64,000 nucleotides of DNA from Desulfovibrio aminophilus DSM 12254 (GCF_000422565.1 NZ_AUMA01000003.1:124001-188000); one strand, 5' to 3'; counted from the first letter of the stretch, positions 44,393-52,978 are shown. Notes: a model not told the origin generated them from the letters alone. Numbers and translations are program-made.

Positions 44393-44670
44393 CAGGCCGC
44401 CTCGAAGATTATGTTCCCGGCTGCGAGGCGAACGACGTTGAAAGCATCTTCGCCAAATTCCCTGGCCAGGAATCCGGTGAAGACCTGGGCGATGGTCCGC
44501 CCCACGGCCTTGTCGTCCTCGATGGCGCAGACCCGTCCCTTGAGCTGGAAGCAGGCATCGAGACGAATCCCCGTCCTGCCATGGATACTCTCGGCGGCGA
44601 GTGCGGCAAGAAACAAAGTGTCTTCGACGCCGGCCATGTCCACATGCTCGGCGAAATGGAATTTGAGCAT
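44392..44670 (-). CDS. Small hypothetical protein upstream of primase
   Basis: 92 residues from ATG 44670 with GGAGGG upstream. Mixed alpha/beta sequence with no signal peptide; GRTGIRLDACFQLKGRVCAIEDD may be a beta sheet. Translationally coupled to the primase gene and 70 nt downstream of an element promoter motif. No family recognised; position suggests a replication accessory or regulator. Confidence 0.75.
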   Translation of the reverse strand: MLKFHFAEHVDMAGVEDTLFLAALAAESIHGRTGIRLDACFQLKGRVCAIEDDKAVGRTIAQVFTGFLAREFGEDAFNVVRLAAGNIIFEAA

Positions 44671-44740
44671 GACATTCCCTCCGGTGAGTGGAAGTTCACT
44701 AGAAGAGGGCCGAACACCGGAGCGGCATCCGGCCCTATGG

Positions 44741-44772
44741 GATACGTACCGGCGTGAAGCCGGAAACGTCGG
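44741..44772 (-). promoter_or_regulatory. Element-specific promoter motif, copy 2
   Basis: Minus strand: CCGACGTTT, 11 nt, then CCGGTACGTAT. It lies just beyond the stop of the sigma-factor gene and 70 nt before the primase operon. A hairpin (GGGCCG with CGGCCC, 44707-44735) follows immediately. Confidence 0.65.
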
Positions 44773-44774
44773 CT

Positions 44775-45359
44775 CTAGAGGTAGTCTTCCAGCCCAGCGT
44801 CCTTGAATGCGACGCGGACCTTGTCGATGATGCCGTACAGGGTCGATCTCGGGATGCCGGTTTCGCGCGAGACGTCGGTGATGGAGTCGCGCATCAGCCT
44901 CTGGCACAGGTCACTCAGCTTAGGAGGCAACTGATCCACGACCGAACGCACGTCGATGCCCAGGTCCCGCAGTTCATCGGATGAACGGCTCTGTCGCCCC
45001 GTGCGCAGCAGGTAGTCGTCCTGGTCAAAGGTTTCCGAGCGTTCGCAGCGCACGCCGTCTTCATCCTCGATGAGATCGTTCAGGGAGAACTCCTGAAGCC
45101 GGTAATCGCGCAGGCCGGCCTTGCGCTCTTCGATGAGGGTGGCCGCGCGGTGCTCCACGACCCTTGCGACGAAGGTGTTGTTTTGAGCCCGGGCGGGATC
45201 GTATTTGGGCTGACGGCGCAGCAGGTCGAGGAGCAGCTCCTGCTCCAGGTCCTCACGGTCCGCATCGGAGAAGCCGGGGTGGGCGGTCAGTTGCTTGGCT
45301 TTGAAGGTGATCAAACGGACTGTGTATTCGTCGATGCCGTGGTAACGGTTCTGGGACAT
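44775..45359 (-). CDS. Phage-type sigma factor (sigma70-like, two-domain)
   Basis: 194 residues from ATG 45359 (GGAGAG upstream). A sigma region 2-like helical block (FSDADREDLEQELLLDLLRRQPKYDP, then TFVARVVEHRAATLIEERK) and a region 4-like HTH near the C terminus (DSITDVSRETGIPRSTLYGIIDKVR) are seen. No region 1.1 or 3. It could direct host RNA polymerase to element promoters; the three shared bipartite motifs in the element are candidates for its targets. A plain DNA-binding regulator is an alternative. Confidence 0.78.
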   Translation of the reverse strand: MSQNRYHGIDEYTVRLITFKAKQLTAHPGFSDADREDLEQELLLDLLRRQPKYDPARAQNNTFVARVVEHRAATLIEERKAGLRDYRLQEFSLNDLIEDEDGVRCERSETFDQDDYLLRTGRQSRSSDELRDLGIDVRSVVDQLPPKLSDLCQRLMRDSITDVSRETGIPRSTLYGIIDKVRVAFKDAGLEDYL

Positions 45360-45389
45360 TGTGCTCTCCTCGAGGCCGAGGAGGAGCGC

Positions 45390-45463
45390 TGTGGATGTCG
45401 ACCGGACCGGTCCGCATGAAAATGCGGAGGTGTTGCGAGATCGCCGGATCGGCGACACCCACA
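45390..45463 (-). ncRNA. Structured 5' leader of the sigma-factor gene, copy A
   Basis: In the transcript TGTGGGTGTCG (45463-45453) pairs with CGACATCCACA (45400-45390). Inside are two perfect hairpins: CCGCAT-loop-ATGCGG (45412-45427) and TCGCC-loop-GGCGA (45441-45455, sharing its last bases with the outer stem). The ribosome site follows 20-25 nt later. Copy B lies at 53247-53335. Confidence 0.5.
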
Positions 45464-45518
45464 ACGACCTCCGCTTCGCGGCCAGTCGATTGTCTGGTGT
45501 GTTGTTGGACCGCCTCAG

Positions 45519-45830
45519 CTAGGCGGCGTCTTCCACATTCATTTTGAAGGGCAGGCCGTGCTTGACCTCGAGCAGACGCACCACACCGTCGCGGATGCGG
45601 TCAAAATGGGAAAAAAGCTCGATGATCTGGGCCTTGAGCTGGAAGTCCGAGAGATCGGCCTCGGGGCGCGGAGCATTGTCCCCGCCGAACTTGATCTCGC
45701 GCACGGTGGTGGCCGTTTCGAGCAGCGGCTCGCCGTTCTGGAGGCGGAGGTCTTCGATACGGCCGAAGTTGATGGACTGGAGGCGAAGCAGAAGCTGTCG
45801 CCGGGCCGGGGAGAGGGAGGATGCGTTCAT
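45519..45830 (-). CDS. Hypothetical element protein
   Basis: 103 residues from ATG 45830 (AAAGGAGACGCG upstream). N-terminal basic helix (SPARRQLLLRLQSINFGRIEDLRLQ) and a C-terminal helix (FSHFDRIRDGVVRLLEVKHGLP). I do not recognise a family. It is first of the leftward early genes and is preceded by a long hairpin leader. Confidence 0.7.
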   Translation of the reverse strand: MNASSLSPARRQLLLRLQSINFGRIEDLRLQNGEPLLETATTVREIKFGGDNAPRPEADLSDFQLKAQIIELFSHFDRIRDGVVRLLEVKHGLPFKMNVEDAA

Positions 45831-45852
45831 GTCGCGTCTCCTTTCGGAGCTG

Positions 45853-45887
45853 CGCCTGAAGACGGGGCCCGGCGATGCCTTCAGGCG
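45853..45887 (-). promoter_or_regulatory. Long hairpin in the leader of gene 45519-45830
   Basis: CGCCTGAA (45853-45860) pairs perfectly with TTCAGGCG (45880-45887) around a GC-rich loop with GGGGCCC. It lies 23-57 nt before the start codon and lacks a T run, so it looks like a leader structure and not a terminator. Confidence 0.4.
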
Positions 45888-46029
45888 TTCAGGGATCAAT
45901 GGCCGAGCCTTATCCCCTTCCCGCGACATGTCACAGGGACACGGAAAAAAGTTTGGCTGGAACTGAAAACATGATGTTAATTCAAATGCTTAATTGGTGA
46001 AGAAAGTTTGTTTTGCCAGAAAACACGGG

Positions 46030-46076
46030 CGTGACACGTCACGTGTCTTGACTGGGTGTGACTTAAAAGTTACATA
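46030..46076 (+). promoter_or_regulatory. Operator and promoter of the RelE-type toxin-antitoxin operon
   Basis: Palindrome CGTGAC-AC-GTCACG at 46030-46043, overlapping GACACGTCACGTGTC. Then TTGACT (46048-46053), 17-base spacer, TACATA (46071-46076). The predicted transcript start is at or next to the ATG at 46083. Confidence 0.65.
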
Positions 46077-46082
46077 TTGCCC

Positions 46083-46409
46083 ATGAACGAAGTCCGTCGG
46101 TACCGGAATGAGAATGGCTCTGAGATCATCACCGAATGGCTGGCGGGACTGAAGGACATCCGGGCTCGTGCACGAATCGTTGCCAGGATAGATCGTTTGG
46201 CTGTTGGGAATTTTGGAGACTGCAAGGCGGTCCGGGACGGAGTGTCGGAGTTGCGCGTTGATTATGGCCCAGGGTATCGAGTGTATTTTGGGAAGGTGGG
46301 TAAGAGGATAGTTCTGCTCCTTTGCGGCGGCGACAAGCGGACCCAGGAGGCCGATATCGAAAGGGCAGTGATGTGCTTGAAGGATTACAAAAGGAGGTCG
46401 CGATCATGA
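46083..46409 (+). CDS. RelE/HigB-type toxin (addiction-module killer)
   Basis: 108 residues. The pattern RRYRNENGSEIITEWLAGLKDIRARARIVARIDRLAVGNFGDCKAVRDGVSELRVDYGPGYRVYF is typical of the RelE-superfamily killer proteins that pair with an HTH antidote. Family members cleave mRNA on the ribosome. ATG 46083 is chosen over TTG 46077. No Shine-Dalgarno is seen and the promoter leaves almost no leader. Antitoxin start overlaps its stop. Confidence 0.88.
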   Translation: MNEVRRYRNENGSEIITEWLAGLKDIRARARIVARIDRLAVGNFGDCKAVRDGVSELRVDYGPGYRVYFGKVGKRIVLLLCGGDKRTQEADIERAVMCLKDYKRRSRS

Positions 46410-46741
46410 AGAGCAACACCAACCGTGCAAGCGTCAGCCATGACGAGGCGCTGGTGCGCGAACTCCGCGCCGATCCCGCCTTTGCTGCGGAATATCTCCA
46501 GGCCGCCATGGAAGACACCGATGAGCCGGCGGTGCTCCTCATTGCGCTCCGGCATGTCTCCGAAGCCTTCGGCATGGCCGAGGTGGCCCGAGAGGCCGGC
46601 ATCAAGAGGGAGAGTCTCTACCGGGCCTTGTCCCCAACGGGGAATCCGACGCTGAAGACCTTGACGGCAGTGCTGAAGGCCGTGGGCCTGCGACTCGCCG
46701 TAGCTCCGGACAAATCAGGGCATCATCCTGCTTGTGCGTGA
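46406..46741 (+). CDS. HTH antitoxin of the RelE-type pair
   Basis: 111 residues, ATG 46406 overlapping the toxin stop (ATGA), AGGAGG upstream. The HTH SEAFGMAEVAREAGIKRESLYRALSPTGNPTLKTLTAVLKAVGLRL is the usual addiction-module antidote pattern. It should neutralise the toxin and repress the palindromic operator upstream. Toxin-first order is common in this HigB/HigA-like group. Confidence 0.9.
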   Translation: MKSNTNRASVSHDEALVRELRADPAFAAEYLQAAMEDTDEPAVLLIALRHVSEAFGMAEVAREAGIKRESLYRALSPTGNPTLKTLTAVLKAVGLRLAVAPDKSGHHPACA

Positions 46742-47410
46742 TTGTTCAGGAGGATCAGATCAAGGAGCCGTTGCTACCAATTTTCTTCAGGAGGCTCCTC
46801 CCACCCCTCGGGCCGGATGAGAAAGGCCGTCTTCCAGCCCTGACCGTCTCGAACAATGGGCTCGCCGTCGATCTGGAAATAGGCTTTCAGAGCCTGCCTA
46901 AGCCGCGAAACCTGCTGCTTCTCACTTTCCTTGCGAGACTGGAATCCAGATTCATAATATCCATTTCCTTCGGCGAACTTCTCCAGCATCTCCCACTGGA
47001 CACTGCGATTGGCGTTGTCGCTCCTGGCCATGCCCATGTCCGCATAACTCACCCGCAGTCTGGCATCTCTGATGGTGACAGATGCCGTGTCACCGGTGAG
47101 GAACCGAATGGTCAACTCGTTCCATTTGGCCCCATGCGGCGTGGGGAATGTCGTGGGAGGCGCTTTGGTGGTGGTCCTGGGAATACGGGTGTCGAGAAAG
47201 GAGCGCCAGCCAGCTGACGCCGAGAATCCCTTGTCTGCAAGGTCAACCACCTCTTCAAGGGACATGAGGTACGATGTGGCCGTCTCGATGGAGCTCCGTA
47301 GCCTCGCTGTCCAATAGCGATTGGTCGGGGTCAAGAGAATGAAACCACGCTTGCCGGTGCTTGTCAGATGGAGTGCGGCGCTTTCGAGTTGCTCCGTGGA
47401 GTTGCCCCCG

Positions 47411-48253
47411 CTAAACCGGACCCCCTGCGGTTGCAGACGAGCGGATGAATTCCCTGGGGGATTTCATCCGCAGCCCCTTGTGGGGGTGCCTCTCGTTGTA
47501 GTCCTCGAACCAGGCGTGGAGCTGGTTCAAAACCGCCTCCGCATCGGGACGTTCATGAATACGGACATAGTCCCGCTTGAAGGTCTTCACAAACGCCTCG
47601 GCCATGCCGTTGCTTTCCGGGCTGCGGACCGGCGTGAAGCGCGAGCGCAGCCCCAACATGGCTGCGAACTTCATCGTATCTTTGGCCGTGTAGCAGGAGC
47701 CGTTGTCCGAGAGCCACTCCACCGGGTGAGCGGTCCGCGGCGTCCCAAACCGCCTCTCCACGCATTCCAGCATCAAGTCCTGCACCATGCGGCTGGTGAT
47801 GCCTCCTGTCGTCGCCAAGTAGCCCAGGGCCTCGCGGTCGCAGGTGTCGATGACGAAGACCACGCGCACGGTGTCGCCGTTGTCGCAGTGGATTTCAAAG
47901 GCATCGGAACTCCAGCGAAGGTTGCTTTTGAGCGTGACGACCTTGCCGTCATGGCTGCGCTCCGGCCTGTAGCCTTTGTGCCTGGCCAACAGCAGGCCAT
48001 GAAGGCGCATGATCCGGTAAACGCGTTTGTGATTCACGCCCGGGCGCCCATCTTGCCGGAGCTGCCTGTTCAACAGGGCGCAGACCCGGCGATAGCCGTA
48101 AGTCAGGCGGTGATCCACGATGTCCCGGATCAGCGGCAGCAACCGCTCGTCCTCGGCCTTGGAGTAGCGCGCAGGCCGTTCACGGGGCGGCTCCTTCACC
48201 CGCTCGGCAAGTCTGGAGCGGGAAACGCTCAGAGCCTCGGCCACGCGTTTCAT
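47411..48253 (-). CDS. IS3-family transposase OrfB (DDE integrase domain)
   Basis: 280 residues. HTH_21-like region at the start (YGYRRVCALLNRQ), then an rve integrase core with the three acidic residues: Asp in AFEIHCDNGDTVRVVFVIDT, Asp in VEWLSDNGSCY, Glu in PESNGMAEAFVKTFKRDYV. Normally made as an OrfAB fusion by frameshifting at the orfA/orfB overlap. Here the overlap is 4 nt at 48250-48253. Confidence 0.93.
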   Translation of the reverse strand: MKRVAEALSVSRSRLAERVKEPPRERPARYSKAEDERLLPLIRDIVDHRLTYGYRRVCALLNRQLRQDGRPGVNHKRVYRIMRLHGLLLARHKGYRPERSHDGKVVTLKSNLRWSSDAFEIHCDNGDTVRVVFVIDTCDREALGYLATTGGITSRMVQDLMLECVERRFGTPRTAHPVEWLSDNGSCYTAKDTMKFAAMLGLRSRFTPVRSPESNGMAEAFVKTFKRDYVRIHERPDAEAVLNQLHAWFEDYNERHPHKGLRMKSPREFIRSSATAGGPV

Positions 48254-48648
48254 CGGAAACCGTCCTCCCAGGGCAACGGCGTGCGCGAGAGCAGTTTTTT
48301 TTCACGCGCGATCTCCAACGCCTCCTTGAGGATTTCCACCTCCATGGTCTTCCTGCCAAGCATGCGCTCCAATTCGCGGACACGCTTCTTGAGCAACCGC
48401 AACTCGGCAGCCCCGACGACTTGGTCATCGGCCTGCACTGCGGCTTTTCCCCCATCGCTCATGAGCTTTCTCCACCGAAACAGCAGACTCGGCGAGATGC
48501 CGTGCTTGCGGGCCACGTACGAGACGTTCATGCCCGGATGCAGCGACTCCTGGACCAGCTCCAGTTTCTCCGCCACGGTCCACCGTCGACGGTGGACCGT
48601 GGTCAGCACCTCCACCACTGCTTCCCCGTTAGCACTAGGTCTGGACAT
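48250..48648 (-). CDS. IS3-family transposase OrfA (HTH domain)
   Basis: 132 residues. HTH_Tnp_1-type segment RRRWTVAEKLELVQESLHPGMNVSYVARKHGISPSLLFRWRKL, followed by a leucine-zipper-like coiled coil (ELRLLKKRVRELERMLGRKTMEVEILKEAL) that mediates dimerisation. It binds the terminal repeats. Typical of the IS2 group. Confidence 0.92.
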   Translation of the reverse strand: MSRPSANGEAVVEVLTTVHRRRWTVAEKLELVQESLHPGMNVSYVARKHGISPSLLFRWRKLMSDGGKAAVQADDQVVGAAELRLLKKRVRELERMLGRKTMEVEILKEALEIAREKKLLSRTPLPWEDGFR

Positions 48649-49098
48649 AGGGCTAGACCTATCTCCTATCGCTGCCAGGGTGTCCGGTCCAAACAGGGGC
48701 TACTCCACTCCGGATCGCCCCGGCAGCAGAGGTAAACACCATGCCGTGTACCAGGATTAGGGACGAGTTCGCCGATGAAGTAGTGGCCGAGAGCCTGGGA
48801 TTCAAAGCCGGGCGAAAGACCGAGCGCCGTCGCGATGTCCTTGCACAGGGATTGTACATCGAGGCGTTGGATAACGATGTCGGCTTTGGAGAGCTTTTCG
48901 GTAGGGCAGTGTCTGCACTCCCCGACGATGTCTCCAGGGCCGTGGCGCACTACCCTGTGCAGGCCGCCGGGTGTAACGGGGCAGTCAAGGGACCCGGCTA
49001 AATCGTTGGTGGGGCGGAGATAGCGGCCGAGAGCGGCCAGAATCAGTGCGGAACTTCGCCGCCAGTCCATCGCGGCCAAGGCGAGGCCGGGAATATCC

Positions 49099-50292
49099 TC
49101 AAGAGCACGCCACGCTGACATCGTTCTCGACGTCCTCCTCGGATGTCTGGTTCAGGATGAAGCCACGTTTGGCCATCCAGGCGTCCAGCACGGTGCTGTC
49201 GTCGTGGCGCTTGATGTTGATCTTGTTGGGCGGATAGATGACCAATACCCTCGTCTTTTTCGTATTGGCGAAGGTGACTCTGAATTTGGCCAGAACAAGC
49301 GGAGCGTGTCTCGGCAACTCCTTTTCCCTGGCCTCATAGGCGGCGAAGAGATCCTCGGCACGCCGGGTTTCGAATTCCTTGTGTTGCCCACCCCATTTGA
49401 TGCGTACTTCCTGGAGCACGATATCGTCCAGCCCTTCGATGTCGGAGCAGACCAGGGAGTCCTCACCGTCTCGGCGAAGGGGTTCCAAGGTGTACTTGCC
49501 GCGCTCGGAAAAGAACTCGTCATCCTCGAACAGATGCTTGCCGAATACACCCAGATAGAGCTCGCGCTCCTTTTTGGTCACGGGACTGATGCGAAGCTCC
49601 GCCAGGGCCGGTGTATATACCAGCACATCATGTTTTTCCGGGCGGTAGACGACGCTACCCGATTTGCCGTCGAGCACGGCCCCTTGGCGCTTGATTGGCT
49701 CTCCCCGTCGAATGAGGAACCAGAGGCCGTCATCGCGTTCAAAAGGATGGATCGTGACTGTTTTGCCGCACTTTTTTCTGTCAAACCATTCTGTAAGCGC
49801 GGCCTCCATGCCTTTCAGCGTGACGGCGGATGGGACTTTAATTGCAGGAACGCTTTTACTGTCGGGATTGAAGAAGCTTTCGAAACTGCGAGGCCTGTCC
49901 AGCTGATATTCGTTGTGCGCTCTTTCGAATATCTCTGGAGCCTGGAGCCAGGCTTGTACGGCAACATCCGTGGGTGCTGGTTCTTCTCCAAGGACAAGGT
50001 CTACACCCGCATCCTCGCAGCGTTCCAGAATATCCTGCATTCCCTCGTGTGTCGCCATCTCGTTGACTTGATACAGCGCCTCGACGAGGTCCTGGGGCAT
50101 GTCGTCAGTGGAAAGAAAAAGACTCGTCAACGCCTCGTAGTCGAAGCCGTCGGACGAGCCTTCCGATGGAAGAGCAAATCCTTTTGCACCGAGGTATGCC
50201 GCGTGCGGAGCCAGGAATCTGACCAGCGAGTCGTGATGAATGGCTTTCAGATCGTTGACATGTGAGAACCGCTTGAAGTTGAGTGTCGCCAT
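49099..50292 (-). CDS. Unknown accessory protein, partner of the split gene
   Basis: 397 residues from ATG 50292 (GGAGGG upstream). N-terminal part helical; the middle includes TEWFDRKKCGKTVTIHPFERDDGLWFLIRRGEPIKRQG and a beta-rich domain to the end (APLVLAKFRVTFANTKKTRVLVIYPPNKINIKRH). I do not recognise a family. Together with the downstream 343-residue gene it forms an accessory pair in a region where satellites carry defence cargo, so a defence role is possible but unproven. Confidence 0.8.
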   Translation of the reverse strand: MATLNFKRFSHVNDLKAIHHDSLVRFLAPHAAYLGAKGFALPSEGSSDGFDYEALTSLFLSTDDMPQDLVEALYQVNEMATHEGMQDILERCEDAGVDLVLGEEPAPTDVAVQAWLQAPEIFERAHNEYQLDRPRSFESFFNPDSKSVPAIKVPSAVTLKGMEAALTEWFDRKKCGKTVTIHPFERDDGLWFLIRRGEPIKRQGAVLDGKSGSVVYRPEKHDVLVYTPALAELRISPVTKKERELYLGVFGKHLFEDDEFFSERGKYTLEPLRRDGEDSLVCSDIEGLDDIVLQEVRIKWGGQHKEFETRRAEDLFAAYEAREKELPRHAPLVLAKFRVTFANTKKTRVLVIYPPNKINIKRHDDSTVLDAWMAKRGFILNQTSEEDVENDVSVACS

Positions 50293-50455
50293 TGATCTGC
50301 CCTCCAGGTCTGATCTCGATGGCCGAGCGGGAAAGAATGCTGTTGCATGAAGACTGCATTGGCCGTTCGTAGGCAGAATGTCTACGGCCCATTCATAGCC
50401 CAAAACGTCTTTCAAATACAAGAGCAGCTGAGGACAAGAAAGGGTTTTGCCCTTT

Positions 50456-50878
50456 TCAGGACAGAGGAAGTGACGCTGATTCGCGAACAGTGCTCCAGAC
50501 CTTCCGCTGCCGATGCCAGTGTGGAATAGCGGCGATGGCTCGGACATCCTTTTCCTTGATGGGATCGCGACCTGCGGTCGTCGGAGGCAGGAACAGGATC
50601 TCCTCCTGAATATCGGGAGCCAGAAGGGTGAGGTCCATGATCTGGGTGATCCGGGCGCGGGTCACGTACCCGAGTCGGGCCAGGTCGGCGAAATCGCGTA
50701 CCTCGCCCCGGTCGACCATGTCCTGGAAGCGCATGGCCAGGGCCAGCAGTCGAGCGACCCGAGGAACCAGCCCAGGTGAGGTTTGTTGATCCTGCTGTTG
50801 GCCCGCTCCCTGGCGCGAGCCGTGCGGAGCCCGCCTGGAGGCCAGTGTGAAGCGCACTTCAAGCTTCGTTTCATCCAT
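50456..50878 (-). CDS. Small HTH-like protein after the serine recombinase
   Basis: 140 residues with GAGGAGG upstream of ATG 50878. The segment MVDRGEVRDFADLARLGYVTRARITQIMDLTLLAPDIQEEILFLPP resembles an HTH protein often found directly downstream of site-specific recombinases in mobile elements. It begins 22 nt after the recombinase stop. It may control excision direction or recombinase expression. Confidence 0.75.
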   Translation of the reverse strand: MDETKLEVRFTLASRRAPHGSRQGAGQQQDQQTSPGLVPRVARLLALAMRFQDMVDRGEVRDFADLARLGYVTRARITQIMDLTLLAPDIQEEILFLPPTTAGRDPIKEKDVRAIAAIPHWHRQRKVWSTVRESASLPLS

Positions 50879-50900
50879 TCGAAATAATCCTCCTCTTCGT

Positions 50901-52460
50901 TCAGGCGGCTGTTCTCTGGCACAGTTGCTTGAGACCCTCGCTTCTGAAAGTCACCGTCACCGACTGGTCACGGCCGTCGAACCCCACTCGTTCGACGAGA
51001 ATATGGATGATCTTCGCCTGCTCCTTGGAGGACAGCGAGTTCCACACCTCGTCAAAATCCGCCAATGCCTGCGTCAGATCGTTCTCTTTGACGGTCGTCT
51101 TGCCCAGCACGATGATCTCCTCCTGGATGGCCGTCATGCGCTGCTCGGTGGTGCGAATCCGCTCCTGCAAATCCGCCAGGCGGTCGGTCGCGATTTCCGA
51201 GGCCCCGGCCGGTAATTTACCGCCCAGGAGTTTTCGGACCTGGGCATGGAGCCGTTTGAGTTCCCGCTCCGCTGCTTTCCGCTCCATCTCCAGCTCATGC
51301 AGGCGGACTTCGGCTTGTTCCGTGGCCTTGGTGAGTGTGGTCGACAGGACCGCCGGGTTGGTGCCCAACCCCTTGATGTGCTGCACCACCGCGTTTTCAA
51401 TGTCGTAGGCGTTGACGGATTTCGTGGGGCATTTCGCCCACCCTCGCTGCTGGGCAGTCTGGCAGACGTAATATCGGTAACTCTTGCCGTTCTTTTTATT
51501 GGCGCAGGAGTGCGTCATCCCTGTTCCGCAGGGCGTGCAGAAGATCAGCCCCTTGAGCAGCGCGCCGTACTTGTTGCGGACGAGGGTGCCGCCGTTGAGG
51601 CGATTGCGCCGCAGAATTGCCTGGACCCTCTTCCAAGTCTCCATGTCCACGATGGCTTCGTGCTCGCCTTCGTAGGTGGTCCCCTGGAACACCACCTTGC
51701 CCGTGTAGATGGGATTGGTCAGCAGTCGGAAGAGCGTGCTCTTGTTGAACGGCTTCCCGCCACGCTCCTTGCCCTTGCGGGTCACCCAACGCTTGTTGTT
51801 CCAGCCTCGGCGCTCAAGCTCCTGTGCCGAGGGGAGTAGCGACTCCAGTTCCAGGTAGAGCTGGAAGATCGCCCTGACTCGTGCGGCTTCGTCCTCGTTG
51901 ACCTCCAGCCGGCCGCCGCCCTCGGCCACGTCGTAACCCAGGACAGGCATGCCGCCGACCCATTTGCCTTTTCTGCGCGCGGCCCACATCTTGTCTTTGG
52001 TCCGCTCGGCGATGATCTCGCGTTCGAACTGGGCGAAGGAGAGCAGGATGTTCAGGGTCAGCCGGCCCATGGAGTGGGTGGTGTTGAACTGCTGGGTGAC
52101 CGAGACGAAACTCACGCCGTGGCGATCAAAGATCTCCATGAGGCGCGAGAAGTCGAGCAGGGAGCGGCTGAGGCGGTCCACTTTGTAGACCACGACGCAA
52201 TCGATGCCGCCGGCCTCGATGTCCGCCATGAGGCGCTTGAGCGCGGGGCGCTCCAGATTGCCGCCGGAGAAGCCGCCGTCATCGTATCGATCCGGCAGGC
52301 ATGTCCAGCCCTCGTGGCGTTGGCTGGCGATATAGGCCTCGGCCGATTCCCGCTGGGCGTCCAGGGTGTTGAACTCCTGCTCCAATCCCTCATCGGTGGA
52401 CTTGCGGGTATAAATGGCGCAGCGGATTGCACCAGAGTCTATTTTGGCGGAAGTGGTCAT
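50901..52460 (-). CDS. Large serine recombinase (integrase of the element)
   Basis: 519 residues from ATG 52460, overlapping the DUF2924 stop (ATGA). Resolvase domain with catalytic Ser21 (IYTRKSTDEG), YDDGGFSGGNLERPALKRL and VDRLSRSLLDF; then a recombinase domain (ARVRAIFQLYLELES, RLLTNPIYTGKVVF), a zinc ribbon (FCTPCGTGMTH...YYVC) and a coiled coil (QAEVRLHELEMERKAAERELKRL). It is the only integrase candidate in the element, 1.2 kb from the tRNA-Asn border. Large serine integrases at a tRNA 3' end are uncommon. Confidence 0.94.
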   Translation of the reverse strand: MTTSAKIDSGAIRCAIYTRKSTDEGLEQEFNTLDAQRESAEAYIASQRHEGWTCLPDRYDDGGFSGGNLERPALKRLMADIEAGGIDCVVVYKVDRLSRSLLDFSRLMEIFDRHGVSFVSVTQQFNTTHSMGRLTLNILLSFAQFEREIIAERTKDKMWAARRKGKWVGGMPVLGYDVAEGGGRLEVNEDEAARVRAIFQLYLELESLLPSAQELERRGWNNKRWVTRKGKERGGKPFNKSTLFRLLTNPIYTGKVVFQGTTYEGEHEAIVDMETWKRVQAILRRNRLNGGTLVRNKYGALLKGLIFCTPCGTGMTHSCANKKNGKSYRYYVCQTAQQRGWAKCPTKSVNAYDIENAVVQHIKGLGTNPAVLSTTLTKATEQAEVRLHELEMERKAAERELKRLHAQVRKLLGGKLPAGASEIATDRLADLQERIRTTEQRMTAIQEEIIVLGKTTVKENDLTQALADFDEVWNSLSSKEQAKIIHILVERVGFDGRDQSVTVTFRSEGLKQLCQRTAA

Positions 52461-52978
52461 TTGCGCCCTTTGTTTTTGTTCGTGGAGGCCTTGTTCAGAC
52501 CGAAAAAGACGAAGCCGTTCCATTTGCCGCCGGTCACCTCACGGGCAATGGCCGTGAGCGACTTGTACCGGCGATCCTCGAACTCGAAACCATCGTCCAG
52601 CACCCGGACCACGATGTCCCGCCCTTTGTATTCCCTGTGAAGGAGCACGCCGGGGAGGGGCACTCTGGGATCATGGGCTGAAGACAAGCGGCTTTTGACA
52701 GATCGCGCTCGGGCCTCGGCCGAGCCGGGCTTCACCGGATCGCGCGGGGCGCGCATTCTGAGGTCAGCGTCCCGGGCCAGCTCCTTGGCCCGCTTGCGAG
52801 CCCGTTCCGACAGGTTACCCTCGGCCAGAGCCTGAATGCGCCAGGCGATGCGCTTTTTCAGGAAGGGCTTGTTGTTGGAGCGGGTCTCCTCGCCGAAGAC
52901 ATCGAGGTACTTCTCCTTCAACTCGCCCACGGTCATTCGCTCGAGGCTTTGGACCTCCTTGTACGTCTCTGGGTTCAT
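52457..52978 (-). CDS. DUF2924 family protein
   Basis: 173 residues. The pattern VQSLERMTVGELKEKYLDVFGEETRSNNKPFLKKRIAWRIQALAEG, then LLHREYKGRDIVVRVLDDGFEFEDRRYKSLTAIAREVTGGKWNGFVFFGL is the DUF2924 signature. These proteins commonly sit beside serine recombinases in phages and islands; a role as recombination partner is likely but not shown. Coupled by 4-nt overlaps to genes on both sides. Confidence 0.9.
   Translation of the reverse strand: MNPETYKEVQSLERMTVGELKEKYLDVFGEETRSNNKPFLKKRIAWRIQALAEGNLSERARKRAKELARDADLRMRAPRDPVKPGSAEARARSVKSRLSSAHDPRVPLPGVLLHREYKGRDIVVRVLDDGFEFEDRRYKSLTAIAREVTGGKWNGFVFFGLNKASTNKNKGRK

Larger units (their letters stand above)
47397..48707 (-). mobile_element. 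IS3-family insertion sequence, IS2-like group, 1311 bp
   Basis: Imperfect inverted repeats of about 30 bp start TGGAGT-x-GCCCC at both ends and share ACCGGAC and CCCTG further in; ends are TG...CA. A 5-bp target duplication CTCCG lies at 47392-47396 and 48708-48712. Two overlapping transposase genes (orfA, orfB) fill the element. The intact reading frames and matching duplication suggest recent insertion. Confidence 0.92.
46774..49121 (-). pseudogene. Unknown gene split by an IS3-family insertion
   Basis: The 5' part runs from ATG 49121 to 48708 (138 codons) and the 3' part from 47391 to 46774. Removing the IS and one copy of the CTCCG target duplication rejoins the frame exactly, giving a 343-residue protein (...GVYLCCRGDPE|QLESAALHLTSTGK...). 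The protein is alpha/beta with no motif I recognise. It overlaps the end of the 397-residue gene upstream by 23 nt, so the two formed one unit. An internal start at 47334 could still express a C-terminal fragment. Confidence 0.85.
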
